NCBI RefSeq assembly: GCF_026625565.1 | Contig: NZ_CP112998.1 | Location: forward strand, 4,652,501-4,716,500 | Length of the DNA: 64,000 bases | Direction: 5' to 3' | Origin: Dyadobacter pollutisoli | Lineage (GTDB): Bacteria; Bacteroidota; Bacteroidia; Cytophagales; Spirosomataceae | Part shown: positions 35,520 through 44,418 of the stretch, in pieces | How positions within the stretch are numbered: the stretch's first letter is position 1 | How the letters are laid out: each line of letters begins with the position of its first letter | Position numbers and translations under genes: made by a program | The notes under the pieces: model-generated | What the model was told of the DNA's origin: nothing | Database searches by the model: none | What the model saw: the letters and a program-made list of their open reading frames with translations, nothing else

Positions 35520-36746
35520 TTAAACACGTAGTATCTGCCCCGCCTGTGCTGCCCTTCTCGCCGGCACGTACGATACAACCATAGTAATGATAACGACGAT
35601 AATGCCTGTAAAAAGTATGTCCCCCCATATTAATTTAACGGGATAATCCTCGACGAGGGACGTTGTCATACCCATAGAAACAAGGCCATATGTCATTTGC
35701 AGCCAGCATATCAGAATACCTCCGCCCAAGCCAACTATAGCGCCTGAAAGCGCCACAATCGCCCCCTCAGCCAAAAATATCCGCCGGATCAACGCTGGTG
35801 TCGCGCCCAATGCATAAAGCATCTCAACATCCTTTTTCTTTTCAATCGCCAGCATACTCAGCGAAAAGAAGATGTTGGTGGCTGCTACTAAAATAATCAA
35901 AGATAAGGTCACTGCGACAAATAGTTTTTCAAACCGGATGGCACGTAAAAGGTCAGCATTGAGCGAATCCCTGTCTTTCACTACGAATTGCTCCCCCAGT
36001 TTTTTCGCCAATGCCTTACTGACCTGCTGTTCGTCAAAGCCGGGGCCGATCCTGATTTCCAATGCAGAACGATCTCCCTGGTATTGCATCAGCGACGCTA
36101 CCTGTGCCAGCGGGGCGATCACGTAGTCGTCATAACGGGGCTCTATAAAAAATATTCCTCCCGGCCTGAGCGACACCTGGTTGAATGCTTCTGAGGAGGT
36201 CAGGTTCAGCGTTTTGCTCCCCGTTTTTGGATATAGCAATTCCAGCGGCGTAATAATGTCTTCCAAGGATATCGACAAGGCATTTCTAACGCCTTCCGCA
36301 ATCACCGCATATGGCGTGCCGCCGTTACCATGAAGTTTCAATGAACCTTCAATGAGCGCCGTATCCAGCTGGCCCTGTTGCTCGAAGGTATTATCAACCC
36401 CTTTCAGTCGTACGATCGTTTGCTGGCTTCCGTATCTTGCCAAGGCATTATCCTCAATGACTTCCGTTATCAGCTTCACGCCGTCGGTAGATCTGATCTG
36501 TCCGAGAAGCGATTCCGTAACCTTAAATCTTTTACCTTCGGCAGGCGATATTTTTACGTCAGCGTCAAACGTTTTGAAAATCCTGCGGTTCAGGTCCTCC
36601 ATACCGTTAAAAACCGATAGTACCACCACCATTGCCATCGTTCCTACGGCCACACCCGCCATAGCGATGCGGGCGATGATGCTGATGAAACTGCGCTTAT
36701 TACGTGAAAAAAAGTAGCGTACGGCGATCCGGTAAGAGAGGTGCAT
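35520..36746 (-). CDS. ABC transporter permease, LolC/LolE-like (408 aa)
   Basis: This FtsX-superfamily permease is the single-core type, unlike the ~800-residue paralogues in this window. It has one N-terminal helix (IIARIAMAGVAVGTMAMVVVLSVF, about 22-45), a periplasmic domain (about 50-265), and three C-terminal helices (about 275-400). The opening SYRIAVRYFFSRNKRSFISIIARIAM and FNGMEDLNRRIFKTFDADVKI match the LolC/E family, whose known members take lipoproteins out of the inner membrane. A coupling segment IEKKKDVEMLYALGATPALIRRIFLAEG is present. It lies 17 bp downstream of rbfA, a common pairing in Bacteroidota, and 80 bp ahead of the M1 peptidase gene. Confidence 0.9.
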   Translation of the reverse strand: MHLSYRIAVRYFFSRNKRSFISIIARIAMAGVAVGTMAMVVVLSVFNGMEDLNRRIFKTFDADVKISPAEGKRFKVTESLLGQIRSTDGVKLITEVIEDNALARYGSQQTIVRLKGVDNTFEQQGQLDTALIEGSLKLHGNGGTPYAVIAEGVRNALSISLEDIITPLELLYPKTGSKTLNLTSSEAFNQVSLRPGGIFFIEPRYDDYVIAPLAQVASLMQYQGDRSALEIRIGPGFDEQQVSKALAKKLGEQFVVKDRDSLNADLLRAIRFEKLFVAVTLSLIILVAATNIFFSLSMLAIEKKKDVEMLYALGATPALIRRIFLAEGAIVALSGAIVGLGGGILICWLQMTYGLVSMGMTTSLVEDYPVKLIWGDILFTGIIVVIITMVVSYVPARRAAQAGQILRV

Positions 36747-36763
36747 GAGCGAACGTGCTTGAA

Positions 36764-37147
36764 TCAGTTATTCTCGTCTTCCTCGTCCGGCTGAGCTGGC
36801 GGAATAACCAGGTCTGAAAACAACAGATCCATTTTAGCCGCATACTCTGCGGTATCATCGATATAAAATTGCAGGTGAGGCACAATGCGCAACTGATGAC
36901 GCACCCTTTCCGCTAGCTTTTGACGTATGAAACGCGTATTGTCCTTAATGGTTTCCAGTAAAAACCCTTTATTCTTGTCCGGTAAAAAACTCAGATATGC
37001 TCTTGCGATGCTAAGATCCGGTGTAACGCGAACGGCAGTGATGGTAACAAATGATCCGCTGGTTAAATGCTGTGCATCTTTCTGAAAAATCTCTCCCAGG
37101 TCCTTTTGTATCTGCCGCCCTACTTTTTGTTGTCTTTTCGATTCCAT
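36764..37147 (-). CDS. rbfA: 30S ribosome-binding factor RbfA
   Basis: RbfA binds the 30S subunit during 16S rRNA maturation and is needed in the cold. The product (127 residues from the ATG at 37147; an ATG at 37159 would add MINN) begins ESKRQQKVGRQIQKDLGEIFQKD and has the KH-type core VTITAVRVTPDLSIARAYLSFL with the RFIRQKLAERVRHQLRIVPHLQFYIDDT segment, all diagnostic. An acidic tail (QPDEEDENN) ends it. It is the first gene of an apparent operon with the LolC/E-like permease, 17 bp apart. A TAACTTGC box (37206-37213, minus strand) may be its -7 element. Confidence 0.95.
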   Translation of the reverse strand: MESKRQQKVGRQIQKDLGEIFQKDAQHLTSGSFVTITAVRVTPDLSIARAYLSFLPDKNKGFLLETIKDNTRFIRQKLAERVRHQLRIVPHLQFYIDDTAEYAAKMDLLFSDLVIPPAQPDEEDENN

Positions 37148-37356
37148 ATTATTGATCATTATCCGGAGGGACCCGTTGCTATCTTGTTTCGGCCTGTCCC
37201 GCCACGCAAGTTAGGATTATGTAAACTTACATTTCCTAAGTCATTCTCCCACTCCTTTAAATAAGTACAAATATCCATACTTATTTTGTTTTTGTAGAAT
37301 TCGGAGTTGTAATTTCGTGAAAGTTATTCCCACAAGATACATAATCCACATACTTC

Positions 37357-38769
37357 TTGCTTAGTTTTTTTCGCGTCAACGCACGGTATCAGACCATCAG
37401 TTTAGTAGTATTTTTCCTGCTGCTGCGGCTGCCGTTTTTCCTGGGTGGTGCGCCGCTGCTTATCCCTGAGCTAAGCTGGATGCTGGTGGGTGAGCAGATG
37501 GGCCGCGGCTTTATGCTGTACCGCGATGTTTGGGATAATGTCAGCCCGTTTTCGGGACTTACCTACTGGCTCATCGATAGCATTTTCGGTCGGACACAAT
37601 GGGTTTACCAGCTTGCTGCAATGGCCGTGTCCATTATTCAGCTGCTTTATTTCAACTACGTTATCCATTCCCGGGAGGTTTTTCCCGAGAGGACTTTCCT
37701 GCCCGGTGCATTGTATGCATTGTTTCTGAATATATCATTTGACATGGGCACATTGTCGCCTATGCTGCTTGCCAGCACCTTTCTATTATTTGCATTTGGT
37801 TCAATGGTGAAAATACTGGTCAGGCGGGAAGTCACCACGCAGGTTTTTGAAATGGGCCTTTACATTGGTATTGCCACGCTTTTTTATCTGCCAGCCTCAT
37901 TATTCATGATCTGGGCATTTCTCGCCTTGCTGTTTTACACAGGTTCCACATTCCGTCACCATTTGCTGGGCTTATTTGGTTCGATCTTCCCGCTGCTCAT
38001 GGTCGTACTTTTCTTTTATCTCAATAATGGTATAGAAAGCCTGAACAGGAACCTGCTGACTTCCGTGTTTCAGGTAAAACAATATAACCTCAATGATTTT
38101 TCGTCCCTATTGGCCTCATTACTACTCCCGCTCGGGTTTGGGATCATGGGTTTCATGCGGATTTTCACTACGCTCCGTTTTGTCAATTACCAGACCAGGA
38201 TTCAGCAGGTAATGGCGCTTTGGTTCATTGTAGCTGTGTTTACAATCCCGCTGATGCAGTTTCTGGCACCGATGCAGTTTGTGATTTTTGTACCTCCGGC
38301 TGCATTCTTCGCGACGCATTATTTTCAAAGTTTCAAAAAGAACAGCTGGGCTGATGAGCTGCAATTTACATTGATGGGCGCGGTGATTTTATTGATCCAA
38401 TATCAGGGATTGAGAGGGATTATTCCAGGAATATCAATGGGCAAACTGGAAAACCTGCGAGCCAAACCAGCAGCACTTCCGGAGCACATCCGCAACAAGC
38501 GGTTACTCGTGCTCGGCCAGCATTCAGGAGAGTATATCAACAATTTTACTGCCACGCCCTACCTCAACTGGGAACTGGCGAGTTACGATTTACGCAACCT
38601 GGATAACTTTGACAGCATTATTCACGTGTATGACAATTTCAGAAAAGATCCGCCTGAATTTGTTGTAGATAAGGTAAATATAATGCCGAAACTCCTCAAC
38701 AGGGTTCCGGCATTGAAAAAACAATATGAGCTAAGCCCGTGGAAAGGTATTTACCAGCGGATCGATTAG
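37357..38769 (+). CDS. Polytopic membrane protein, DUF6427-like
   Basis: A 470-residue inner-membrane protein with about ten helices in the first 370 residues and a soluble C-terminal part. The start is TTG at 37357 (MLSFFRVNARYQT); the next in-frame ATG would remove the first helix. The opening FLLLRLPFFLGGAPLLIPELSWMLVGEQMG and the loop MLYRDVWDNVSPFSGLTYW resemble the Bacteroidota-specific DUF6427 group, a match from memory, not proven. The topology resembles that of glycosyltransferase-C-type membrane proteins, but no catalytic motif is visible. The last four bases overlap the convergent rpiB stop. Confidence 0.75.
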   Translation: MLSFFRVNARYQTISLVVFFLLLRLPFFLGGAPLLIPELSWMLVGEQMGRGFMLYRDVWDNVSPFSGLTYWLIDSIFGRTQWVYQLAAMAVSIIQLLYFNYVIHSREVFPERTFLPGALYALFLNISFDMGTLSPMLLASTFLLFAFGSMVKILVRREVTTQVFEMGLYIGIATLFYLPASLFMIWAFLALLFYTGSTFRHHLLGLFGSIFPLLMVVLFFYLNNGIESLNRNLLTSVFQVKQYNLNDFSSLLASLLLPLGFGIMGFMRIFTTLRFVNYQTRIQQVMALWFIVAVFTIPLMQFLAPMQFVIFVPPAAFFATHYFQSFKKNSWADELQFTLMGAVILLIQYQGLRGIIPGISMGKLENLRAKPAALPEHIRNKRLLVLGQHSGEYINNFTATPYLNWELASYDLRNLDNFDSIIHVYDNFRKDPPEFVVDKVNIMPKLLNRVPALKKQYELSPWKGIYQRID

Positions 38770-39197
38770 CAGGAGATTTTGTCGACACGCGTCTGATGCC
38801 TGCCACCCTCAAATTCTGTACTTAAAAAAGCGCCCACAGCCGCCAGCGCCGTTTCCAGCTCGATAAAACGTACCGGCAGACAGATCACATTCGCGTCATT
38901 ATGTTGGCGCGCGAGAGATGCCAAAGGCAGGTCCCAAACCAATGCGGCACGGATTCCCTGATGCTTATTGGCCGTAATGCAAACACCCTGCCCGCTTCCG
39001 CAAAGCAACACGCCTTTTTCGAATTCCTTATTTTCAACACCGCTCGCTACCGGATGCGCAAAGTCAGCATAATCGGCTGAGTCGGCACTGTACGTCCCAA
39101 AATCCTTTACTTCAAACCCGTTCGCTGTTAGCCAGTTGATAACCGGTTCTTTATAGGGAAACCCTGCGTGGTCAGAGCCAATAGCAATTTTTCTCAT
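38766..39197 (-). CDS. rpiB: Ribose-5-phosphate isomerase B
   Basis: RpiB interconverts ribose 5-phosphate and ribulose 5-phosphate in the pentose phosphate pathway. The 143-residue protein has the RpiB/LacAB pattern: IGSDHAGFPYKEPVINWL at the start, DFGTYSADSADYADFAHPVA, the active-site loop GVLLCGSGQGVCITANKHQGIRAAL with the catalytic cysteine (in LCGSG), and RQHNDANVICLPVRFI. It ends with four bases overlapping the stop of the convergent membrane-protein gene. The upstream gap to the LOG gene (39198-39326) is divergent and must hold promoters for both. Confidence 0.95.
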   Translation of the reverse strand: MRKIAIGSDHAGFPYKEPVINWLTANGFEVKDFGTYSADSADYADFAHPVASGVENKEFEKGVLLCGSGQGVCITANKHQGIRAALVWDLPLASLARQHNDANVICLPVRFIELETALAAVGAFLSTEFEGGRHQTRVDKISC

Positions 39198-39326
39198 TAC
39201 TTTTTTGTTAATTGTAATCTGCCGTTGTCTGAAATAGCAGCAGATAAAGTTAAAAGTTTCTATTTTTAATGATACTGGTACAAAGTTACTATTATCTGAT
39301 TCAACAACTAAATTGAATTCCTAAAT

Positions 39327-40097
39327 ATGAGTGAAGAAGTAAAACCAACAAATGCTGAGTTGATTGATGTGTCCCTCCTGAATCCGGCGGTTCCCGAAGA
39401 TGAAAAACGGATTAAAGAAGCATTTGAAGACAGAAACTGGAATGAGATAAAGAGTGCCGACTCCTGGGTCATATTTAAAGTAATGGCCGAATTCGTAGAA
39501 GGATTCGACAAACTCGCCAAAATCGGCCCCTGCGTTTCCCTGTTCGGCTCCGCCAGGACGACTCCTGACAATCCGCATTATAAAACCGCGGAAGAAATTG
39601 CCGCCAAACTCGTAAGGCATGGATACGGCGTCATCACAGGTGGTGGCCCGGGTATTATGGAGGCCGGCAACAAGGGTGCATTCGAGCAGGGCGGAAAGTC
39701 CGTGGGGCTCAACATCAAGCTGCCGTTTGAGCAGCACAGCAACATTTACATTGATCACGATAAGAGCATCAACTTTGATTTTTTCTTCGTGAGAAAGGTC
39801 ATGTTTGTAAAATACTCACAGGGATTTGTGGTAATGCCCGGTGGTTTTGGAACACTGGATGAGCTTTTCGAAGCAATGACATTGATCCAGACAAAAAAAA
39901 TCGGTCGCTTCCCCATTGTGCTAGTTGGCAGCAGCTACTGGTTAGGGTTACTCGACTGGATCAAGAGTACCATGCTGATTGAGCAGAACATTAATCCTGA
40001 AGACCTCAAACTGATCAGCGTGGTCGATACACCGGACGAGGCTGTGAAGGTCATTGACAACTTCTATTCGAAGTATTTGCTGAAACCGAATTTCTAG
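39327..40097 (+). CDS. LOG-family protein (TIGR00730), nucleotide-5'-monophosphate phosphoribohydrolase type
   Basis: A 256-residue protein of the Lonely Guy family, often wrongly labelled lysine decarboxylase. Diagnostic motifs are VSLFGSARTTPDNP near residue 73, ITGGGPGIMEAGNKGAF near 104 and MPGGFGTLDELFEAMT near 170, the last being the PGGxGTxxE motif that binds the ribosyl phosphate. Members release the base from nucleoside monophosphates (cytokinin activation in plants; roles in bacteria less clear). The N-terminal 60 residues are acidic and extend the core, as in the longer form common in Bacteroidota. It converges with the HhH-protein gene, sharing a bidirectional terminator at 40107. 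Confidence 0.9.
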   Translation: MSEEVKPTNAELIDVSLLNPAVPEDEKRIKEAFEDRNWNEIKSADSWVIFKVMAEFVEGFDKLAKIGPCVSLFGSARTTPDNPHYKTAEEIAAKLVRHGYGVITGGGPGIMEAGNKGAFEQGGKSVGLNIKLPFEQHSNIYIDHDKSINFDFFFVRKVMFVKYSQGFVVMPGGFGTLDELFEAMTLIQTKKIGRFPIVLVGSSYWLGLLDWIKSTMLIEQNINPEDLKLISVVDTPDEAVKVIDNFYSKYLLKPNF

Positions 40098-40106
40098 GTA
40101 AAAGTG

Positions 40107-40141
40107 GAGCCATACTTGTATCAAAACGACAAGTACGGCTC
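40107..40141. terminator. Bidirectional terminator between the LOG and HhH genes
   Basis: GAGCC and GGCTC bracket TACTTGT and ACAAGTA, giving a stem of about 12 bp with one mismatch and a 9-nt loop. T-rich sequence follows on both strands (CTAACTTTTT on plus, CCACTTTTA on minus). The hairpin overlaps the last codons of the HhH gene, whose stop is at 40121. Confidence 0.75.
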
Positions 40142-41116
40142 TAACTTTTTGATCGTAGCGTCATCTGCTACTCTTACTTTTTTCAAATCGTCAATGGTTT
40201 GGAATGCCCCGTGCTGATTCCGGTAGTTGATGATGATCGTTGCTATCTTTTTGTTTCTCAAATAGCTGTGTGCCGTCAATTCTTCCAGGGTAGCAGTGTT
40301 GACATTCAACTTCTTGACTCCGCTAGTCACTTTTGCGTAGCGGTTCAGTTCGGACAATGCAACGGAATCGAGGCCAAAGATTTCGGTGTACTGCGCTGTT
40401 GAATGAAACCCTCCTAATGCGTCGCGGAATTTGAGAATGCGCAACGAAAGCTTGGTACCAATGCCCCGAAGCCGCACTAGCTGGGTAGTGTCGGCAGTAT
40501 TAATATCAAATGCAACCAAAGCCGGTTTCACAGGTTTGGAATAAGTCTCCCTGGCCGGATAAGATCTTTCTACCCGCTGAATTGATGGATTTCCAGCGTC
40601 TTCCGGGCGTTTTGCCGAAGGGCTCGTCAGTACAATGTGCGGTTCAAGCCTTTGATAAATGGCGGAAGGAAAATCGTAAATGTTCAACAGATCTTCCTTT
40701 TTTCGAAATCTCCCACCTTTGCTACGAAACTTGTCGATCCTTTTTGCAAGGAACGCGGGAATACCTAACTCCTCCATTTGATCCACCGACACCTGATTAG
40801 GGTCAAAGTCAAACAACCTGACAGGCCGGGCAACTTTCGGTTTATACTTTTGGGGATAGAACTTCTGTTTTTTGAATTTCTGCTGATTTTCTTTTTCCAG
40901 TAAATTTGCGAGACTATCCAGCATTTTCATTGAAGGAGGTTCCGATCGTAATGGCATTAGAGGCAATACCCATCTCCTGAAAATGAATGGCGTCCACACC
41001 ATCAAAAAACATAACAAAATAAGTACCAGGGCTCCCCTGGCCTCTTTTCTCGATATCCCAAAGTAGTCCTGTAACTGCTGGACAATTTTTCTGTACATGC
41101 GCCGGATTGAAAACAT
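40121..41116 (-). CDS. Helix-hairpin-helix (ComEA-like) protein with membrane anchor
   Basis: A 331-residue protein with one N-terminal membrane helix (GALVLILLCFLMVWTPFIF, about residues 28-46), a charged linker, and three HhH modules: FDPNQVSVDQMEELGIPAFL (about 104), FDINTADTTQLVRLRGIGTK (about 200) and LNVNTATLEELTAHSYLRNK (about 275). Such HhH pairs bind DNA non-specifically; the layout resembles ComEA, the periplasmic DNA receptor of natural transformation, but longer proteins of this sort in Bacteroidota are usually left as HhH-domain proteins. No other competence gene lies near. It converges with the LOG gene and ends inside the shared terminator. Confidence 0.88.
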   Translation of the reverse strand: MFSIRRMYRKIVQQLQDYFGISRKEARGALVLILLCFLMVWTPFIFRRWVLPLMPLRSEPPSMKMLDSLANLLEKENQQKFKKQKFYPQKYKPKVARPVRLFDFDPNQVSVDQMEELGIPAFLAKRIDKFRSKGGRFRKKEDLLNIYDFPSAIYQRLEPHIVLTSPSAKRPEDAGNPSIQRVERSYPARETYSKPVKPALVAFDINTADTTQLVRLRGIGTKLSLRILKFRDALGGFHSTAQYTEIFGLDSVALSELNRYAKVTSGVKKLNVNTATLEELTAHSYLRNKKIATIIINYRNQHGAFQTIDDLKKVRVADDATIKKLEPYLSF

Positions 41117-41227
41117 TTCTCCTTTTGACGCAAGTGTTGCTCTTTGGTTTCGGTTTTGGACAAAAAAAGAAGGCGGACAACAGAAGCACCAGCTCCGTTC
41201 CCGCCCTCTCCGGCATTCATATTGGTT

Positions 41228-42274
41228 CTATTGGTTCACATAAACACTTCCGCTGCTTGCCGAAAGTGTTACAGGAACGCCGCCACCATTCATTTTACCA
41301 CGTACAAAGTCCTTTTCAGCTTCTCCGTCGAAGTTTTTAAGCGGGATAGACACCCTGTTCCCTTTCAGGTTCAGGTCTACGCCTTTGTCCAGCGGCATCG
41401 TTACCCGCACGCTGCCCGCCGAGCTCGAAAGCTCCACGTACTTGCCCAGGCTTTTCAGCTCTACTTCAATACTTCCGGCACTTGTGTTGGCTTTCAGGCT
41501 TCCCGAAACATTGGCCAACCGCACCGATCCACCCGATGTACCCGCATTCAAGGCTCCTCTGATGTTGTCACCCCTAACGCTTCCACCGCTTGTATGCGCC
41601 TCAATTTCACCATCCAGGCTATTCAGCTCAATGCTGCCGCCCGAAGTTTTCAGTTCAATTTTGCCTTTCAATGCCTCGGCTTTAATGCTGCCGCCGCTGG
41701 TGTGAAGATTGATATCGTTCCTGCAATTGGTAACATTGATGCTTCCCCCCGAAGTACGTCCCTGGATCATACCGTCCAGATCATCGATTTTCAGGCTTCC
41801 TCCGCTGGTAGTGAAGTTTTGCTCACCTGTCAGCGATGCGATTTTGATACTACCGCCACTCGTTTTCAGGTTAGTAGCCACATTTCTTGGTGTAAATACT
41901 TTGAAACCAATGGAAACATTCTTGTCGTTGTTCCATTTGACATTGTTTTTTCTCTTCGCAGTCGCCACAACCCTATCTCCCTCAGTACCGATCAGAATGT
42001 CGTAATCTTCCAGTCTGTCTTCGACTTCTTCTTTGGAAAGTTCCTTTTTGCCATTCCAGTTGTTGTTAGGCCTCACATACATTTCCACTTTGAAACCACC
42101 ACTTTGGCCGCCGGTCACGGAGATCGAGCCACCGGAAGTTTCAACTGTTAGTTCTTTCAAAGAAGCAGACGTGAAATTTTTGGTAACATAAGGTTTGTCC
42201 TCATCTGACTGTGCGCTACACGCCACACTGGCGAAAAGGGTACACATTATCAGAAGTAGTTGTTTCTTTTTCAT
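41228..42274 (-). CDS. DUF4097-family beta-strand repeat protein, exported
   Basis: A 348-residue protein with a signal peptide (MKKKQLLLIMCTLFASVACSAQ; an alternative reading as a lipobox at VAC is possible). The mature part is a right-handed beta-solenoid-like repeat of about 20 residues whose core is TSGGSI/TSGGSV, repeated roughly ten times (for example LKTSGGSIKIASLTGEQNF, LHTSGGSIKAEALKG, LKTSGGSIELNSLDGE). This is the DUF4097 (DUF4098-like) family, commonly associated with envelope-stress genes; its function is not known. It is monocistronic: 111 bp separate it from the HhH gene and 191 bp from the small lipoprotein gene, and no regulator adjoins it. Confidence 0.9.
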   Translation of the reverse strand: MKKKQLLLIMCTLFASVACSAQSDEDKPYVTKNFTSASLKELTVETSGGSISVTGGQSGGFKVEMYVRPNNNWNGKKELSKEEVEDRLEDYDILIGTEGDRVVATAKRKNNVKWNNDKNVSIGFKVFTPRNVATNLKTSGGSIKIASLTGEQNFTTSGGSLKIDDLDGMIQGRTSGGSINVTNCRNDINLHTSGGSIKAEALKGKIELKTSGGSIELNSLDGEIEAHTSGGSVRGDNIRGALNAGTSGGSVRLANVSGSLKANTSAGSIEVELKSLGKYVELSSSAGSVRVTMPLDKGVDLNLKGNRVSIPLKNFDGEAEKDFVRGKMNGGGVPVTLSASSGSVYVNQ

Positions 42275-42465
42275 GATTCGTCGATTTGTTTGGATAATGA
42301 TGTAGAAATCCGGGGAGAAGTTGCACCAGACTTTTCAAAATTCTCGGTAGCGTTCCAAAAAAGTACACCTGCGACAGATGTGCAGGTGCAGGCGATTATT
42401 GATGAAGCTGAGTTGATCCTTATTATTCAGAAAAAGAAGCCAGAAGCATTCTTAATCTGGGAGTT

Positions 42466-42822
42466 TTATTTTTTATGTATTTCAATGATTTTGACTTCGT
42501 TGTAGGTCGCTTTGGTACCCCAGCCGCATTGAACCGTTCCCTTATTGCCGGTATAGCTGTATTTCAAATGCACGTCCGTAAAGCTGTAACTGCTTTCTTG
42601 TTTTCCCAAAACGGCATCGATCTTTAATTTGGATGCTTCATTTGGAATAAAGTAATAGGAAGTGTCTTTGCTAACGACTGCAAAATGCCAGGCACATCCG
42701 TCCGCCGCCAGCATATTAGTCCAGGTAGCATCCGTTTCAAGGACCTCCTCGTCCAATACTTTACTTTCGTCATGGCAGCCGATCCAGGCTAGCAAGCCAA
42801 ATAAAACAATCAAAATTTTCAT
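42466..42822 (-). CDS. Small hypothetical lipoprotein (118 aa)
   Basis: I do not recognise this family. The product begins with a short hydrophobic segment ending in WIGC (MKILIVLFGLLAWIGC, cysteine at residue 16), a plausible lipoprotein signal. The mature part of about 100 residues looks all-beta, with CAWHFAVVSKDTSYYFIPNEA and FTDVHLKYSYTGNKGTVQCGWG, and two more cysteines (near residues 43 and 99) that could form a disulfide. A CATCTTTG box on the minus strand (bases 42848-42855) lies about 25 bp upstream and fits the -7 element at seven of eight positions, supporting expression. It is unrelated in sequence to its neighbours. Confidence 0.72.
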   Translation of the reverse strand: MKILIVLFGLLAWIGCHDESKVLDEEVLETDATWTNMLAADGCAWHFAVVSKDTSYYFIPNEASKLKIDAVLGKQESSYSFTDVHLKYSYTGNKGTVQCGWGTKATYNEVKIIEIHKK

Positions 42823-42881
42823 ATTTCAATTTCTTTTAGGTTAATACAAAGATGCATCTTGTCCTAAAATGGTTGGAACGT

Positions 42882-44297
42882 TTAGCAGGTTTTTGCCTCT
42901 TTCAGGAACCCTGCAAACCATTTCCCCGAATCTTTCACAACTCTTTCCTGACTTTTAAAATCTACAAACACCAGGCCAAACCGTGCTGAATAACCCTCTG
43001 CCCATTCAAAATTATCCATCAATGTCCAGGCAAAGTATCCTTTCACATTCACGCCGTCCTGTTTCGCTTTGAGAATAGCTGCCAGGTAACTTTGGAAAAA
43101 AACTACTCTTTTGGTATCTGAAACATCGTTTTCGAAAAAAACATCTTCAAATGCAGCCCCGTTTTCCGACACAATGATCTCTTTGATCCCCTTGTATTTT
43201 TCAAATTGTTTCAGGATCTGATACATCCCATCAGGATTGACTTCCCAGCCCATCGCCGTAGTAGGAACGTTACGCAACTTGGCAGGGACTTCTTTCAGCC
43301 AAACTACGGGTGCGAGGTATGAATGCTTGACGACCACACTGAAATAATTCTGCAGACCAATAAAATCGAAGTCGAATTTCAGCTTTTCTGCATCTCCTTC
43401 GAGCATATAGGCGTTGATGTTTTTCAAAAAAGGAAAAGCATCTGAGGGGTATCCCAACCCGAGCGCAGGTTCAATAAAAAGCCGGTTCATCAGCGCATCC
43501 GCACGTTTTGCCGCGCTCACGTCCCGCGCGCTCTCGCTGAAAGCGTGTACATAGGAACAGGAAATCGCGGTACCAATGTAAGAGTTGGCAACATTGTCCC
43601 TAATGATCCGGCCACCCTCAGCCTGGCAAAGGGCAAGGTGATGCACCACCGGTAAAAAATTCCATATCCCTTTTTTACCCGGCGCGTGCAGGCCCGTCGT
43701 GTAGCCTAGCCCGGCCACAGCCATTGGCTCATTGAGCACGATCCAGGAGCGCACCCGGTCGCCAAATGCCGTCGTACATATCCTGGTATAGTCGGCAAAC
43801 CATTCTACTACTTTTCTGTTTTTCCAGCCGCCCAAAACTTCCAGCGCCTGAGGCAAATCCCAATGATACAATGTAATCCATGGCTCAATATCCAGCGATA
43901 AACATTTATCAATGAGCTTGTTGTAAAAATCAATGCCTTTTTGATTTACCTTCCCGAAACCATCAGGGAGAATGCGCGACCAGGAAATCGAAAACCGGAA
44001 TTGTTTAAAACCCAACGACTGAACAAGTTCCAGATCCTCTTCATAGCGATGGTAAAAGTCACAGGCGAGTGTTGCCTGATCCCTGTTTTTGATTTTGCCG
44101 CTCTGCCTAGCAAACACATCCCAGTTGCAATCAGCCCTACCATCCTCATTCACAGCGCCTTCTATCTGGTAAGCGGCAGTAGCAACTCCCCAGCGGAAGT
44201 CACTTCCAAAATCCTCCTTTGAAATGATCGACTCGGTGTCAATCTGATCTGTCCCGGCACTTGCAGGCTGGGTAGCAATGCTTTCTATCTCTGTCAA
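42882..44297 (-). CDS. Glycoside hydrolase family 1 beta-glucosidase
   Basis: A 471-residue cytoplasmic GH1 enzyme that hydrolyses beta-linked glucosides or related sugars by retaining chemistry. Key sites are visible: the N-terminal signature FRWGVATAAYQIEGAVNEDGR near residue 33, the acid/base glutamate in VLNEPMAV near 190, the sugar-binding LQNYFSV, and the nucleophile glutamate in IIVSENGAAFED near 375. The C-terminal VKGYFAWTLMDNFEWAEGYSARFG is also typical. No signal peptide is present. A 27-residue polar leader precedes the domain and may be overlong; an internal start is possible. It lies downstream of the T9SS protein gene but after that gene's terminator, so it is probably separately transcribed. 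Confidence 0.94.
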   Translation of the reverse strand: MTEIESIATQPASAGTDQIDTESIISKEDFGSDFRWGVATAAYQIEGAVNEDGRADCNWDVFARQSGKIKNRDQATLACDFYHRYEEDLELVQSLGFKQFRFSISWSRILPDGFGKVNQKGIDFYNKLIDKCLSLDIEPWITLYHWDLPQALEVLGGWKNRKVVEWFADYTRICTTAFGDRVRSWIVLNEPMAVAGLGYTTGLHAPGKKGIWNFLPVVHHLALCQAEGGRIIRDNVANSYIGTAISCSYVHAFSESARDVSAAKRADALMNRLFIEPALGLGYPSDAFPFLKNINAYMLEGDAEKLKFDFDFIGLQNYFSVVVKHSYLAPVVWLKEVPAKLRNVPTTAMGWEVNPDGMYQILKQFEKYKGIKEIIVSENGAAFEDVFFENDVSDTKRVVFFQSYLAAILKAKQDGVNVKGYFAWTLMDNFEWAEGYSARFGLVFVDFKSQERVVKDSGKWFAGFLKEAKTC

Positions 44298-44344
44298 AAC
44301 GCTTAATTTGATCTTTCCCGCAGAAAGTTATGAACATATTAGCA

Positions 44345-44387
44345 AAGAAAAACCCTTCTCCTGCAATTATGCAGAGGAAGGGTTTTA
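44345..44387 (-). terminator. Rho-independent terminator of the T9SS protein gene
   Basis: Read on the minus strand, AACCCTTCCTC and GAGAAGGGTT form a stem of about ten pairs, with inner TGCA/TGCA pairing, followed by TTTTTCTTT. It lies about 30 bp after the stop at 44419 and before the GH1 start. Confidence 0.82.
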
Positions 44388-44418
44388 AAAAATCGCATTT
44401 ACAAAGAACCGCTGGAAC

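Noticed and set aside
39327..40097. Lysine decarboxylase
   Set aside because: The PGGFGTLDE motif identifies the LOG family; the decarboxylase label is an old misannotation.
42275..42465. Small plus-strand gene in the gap before the DUF4097 gene
   Set aside because: An open frame of 81 codons exists, but it runs into the neighbouring minus-strand genes at both ends and has no family features. A small hairpin (42366-42388) was seen without a T run.
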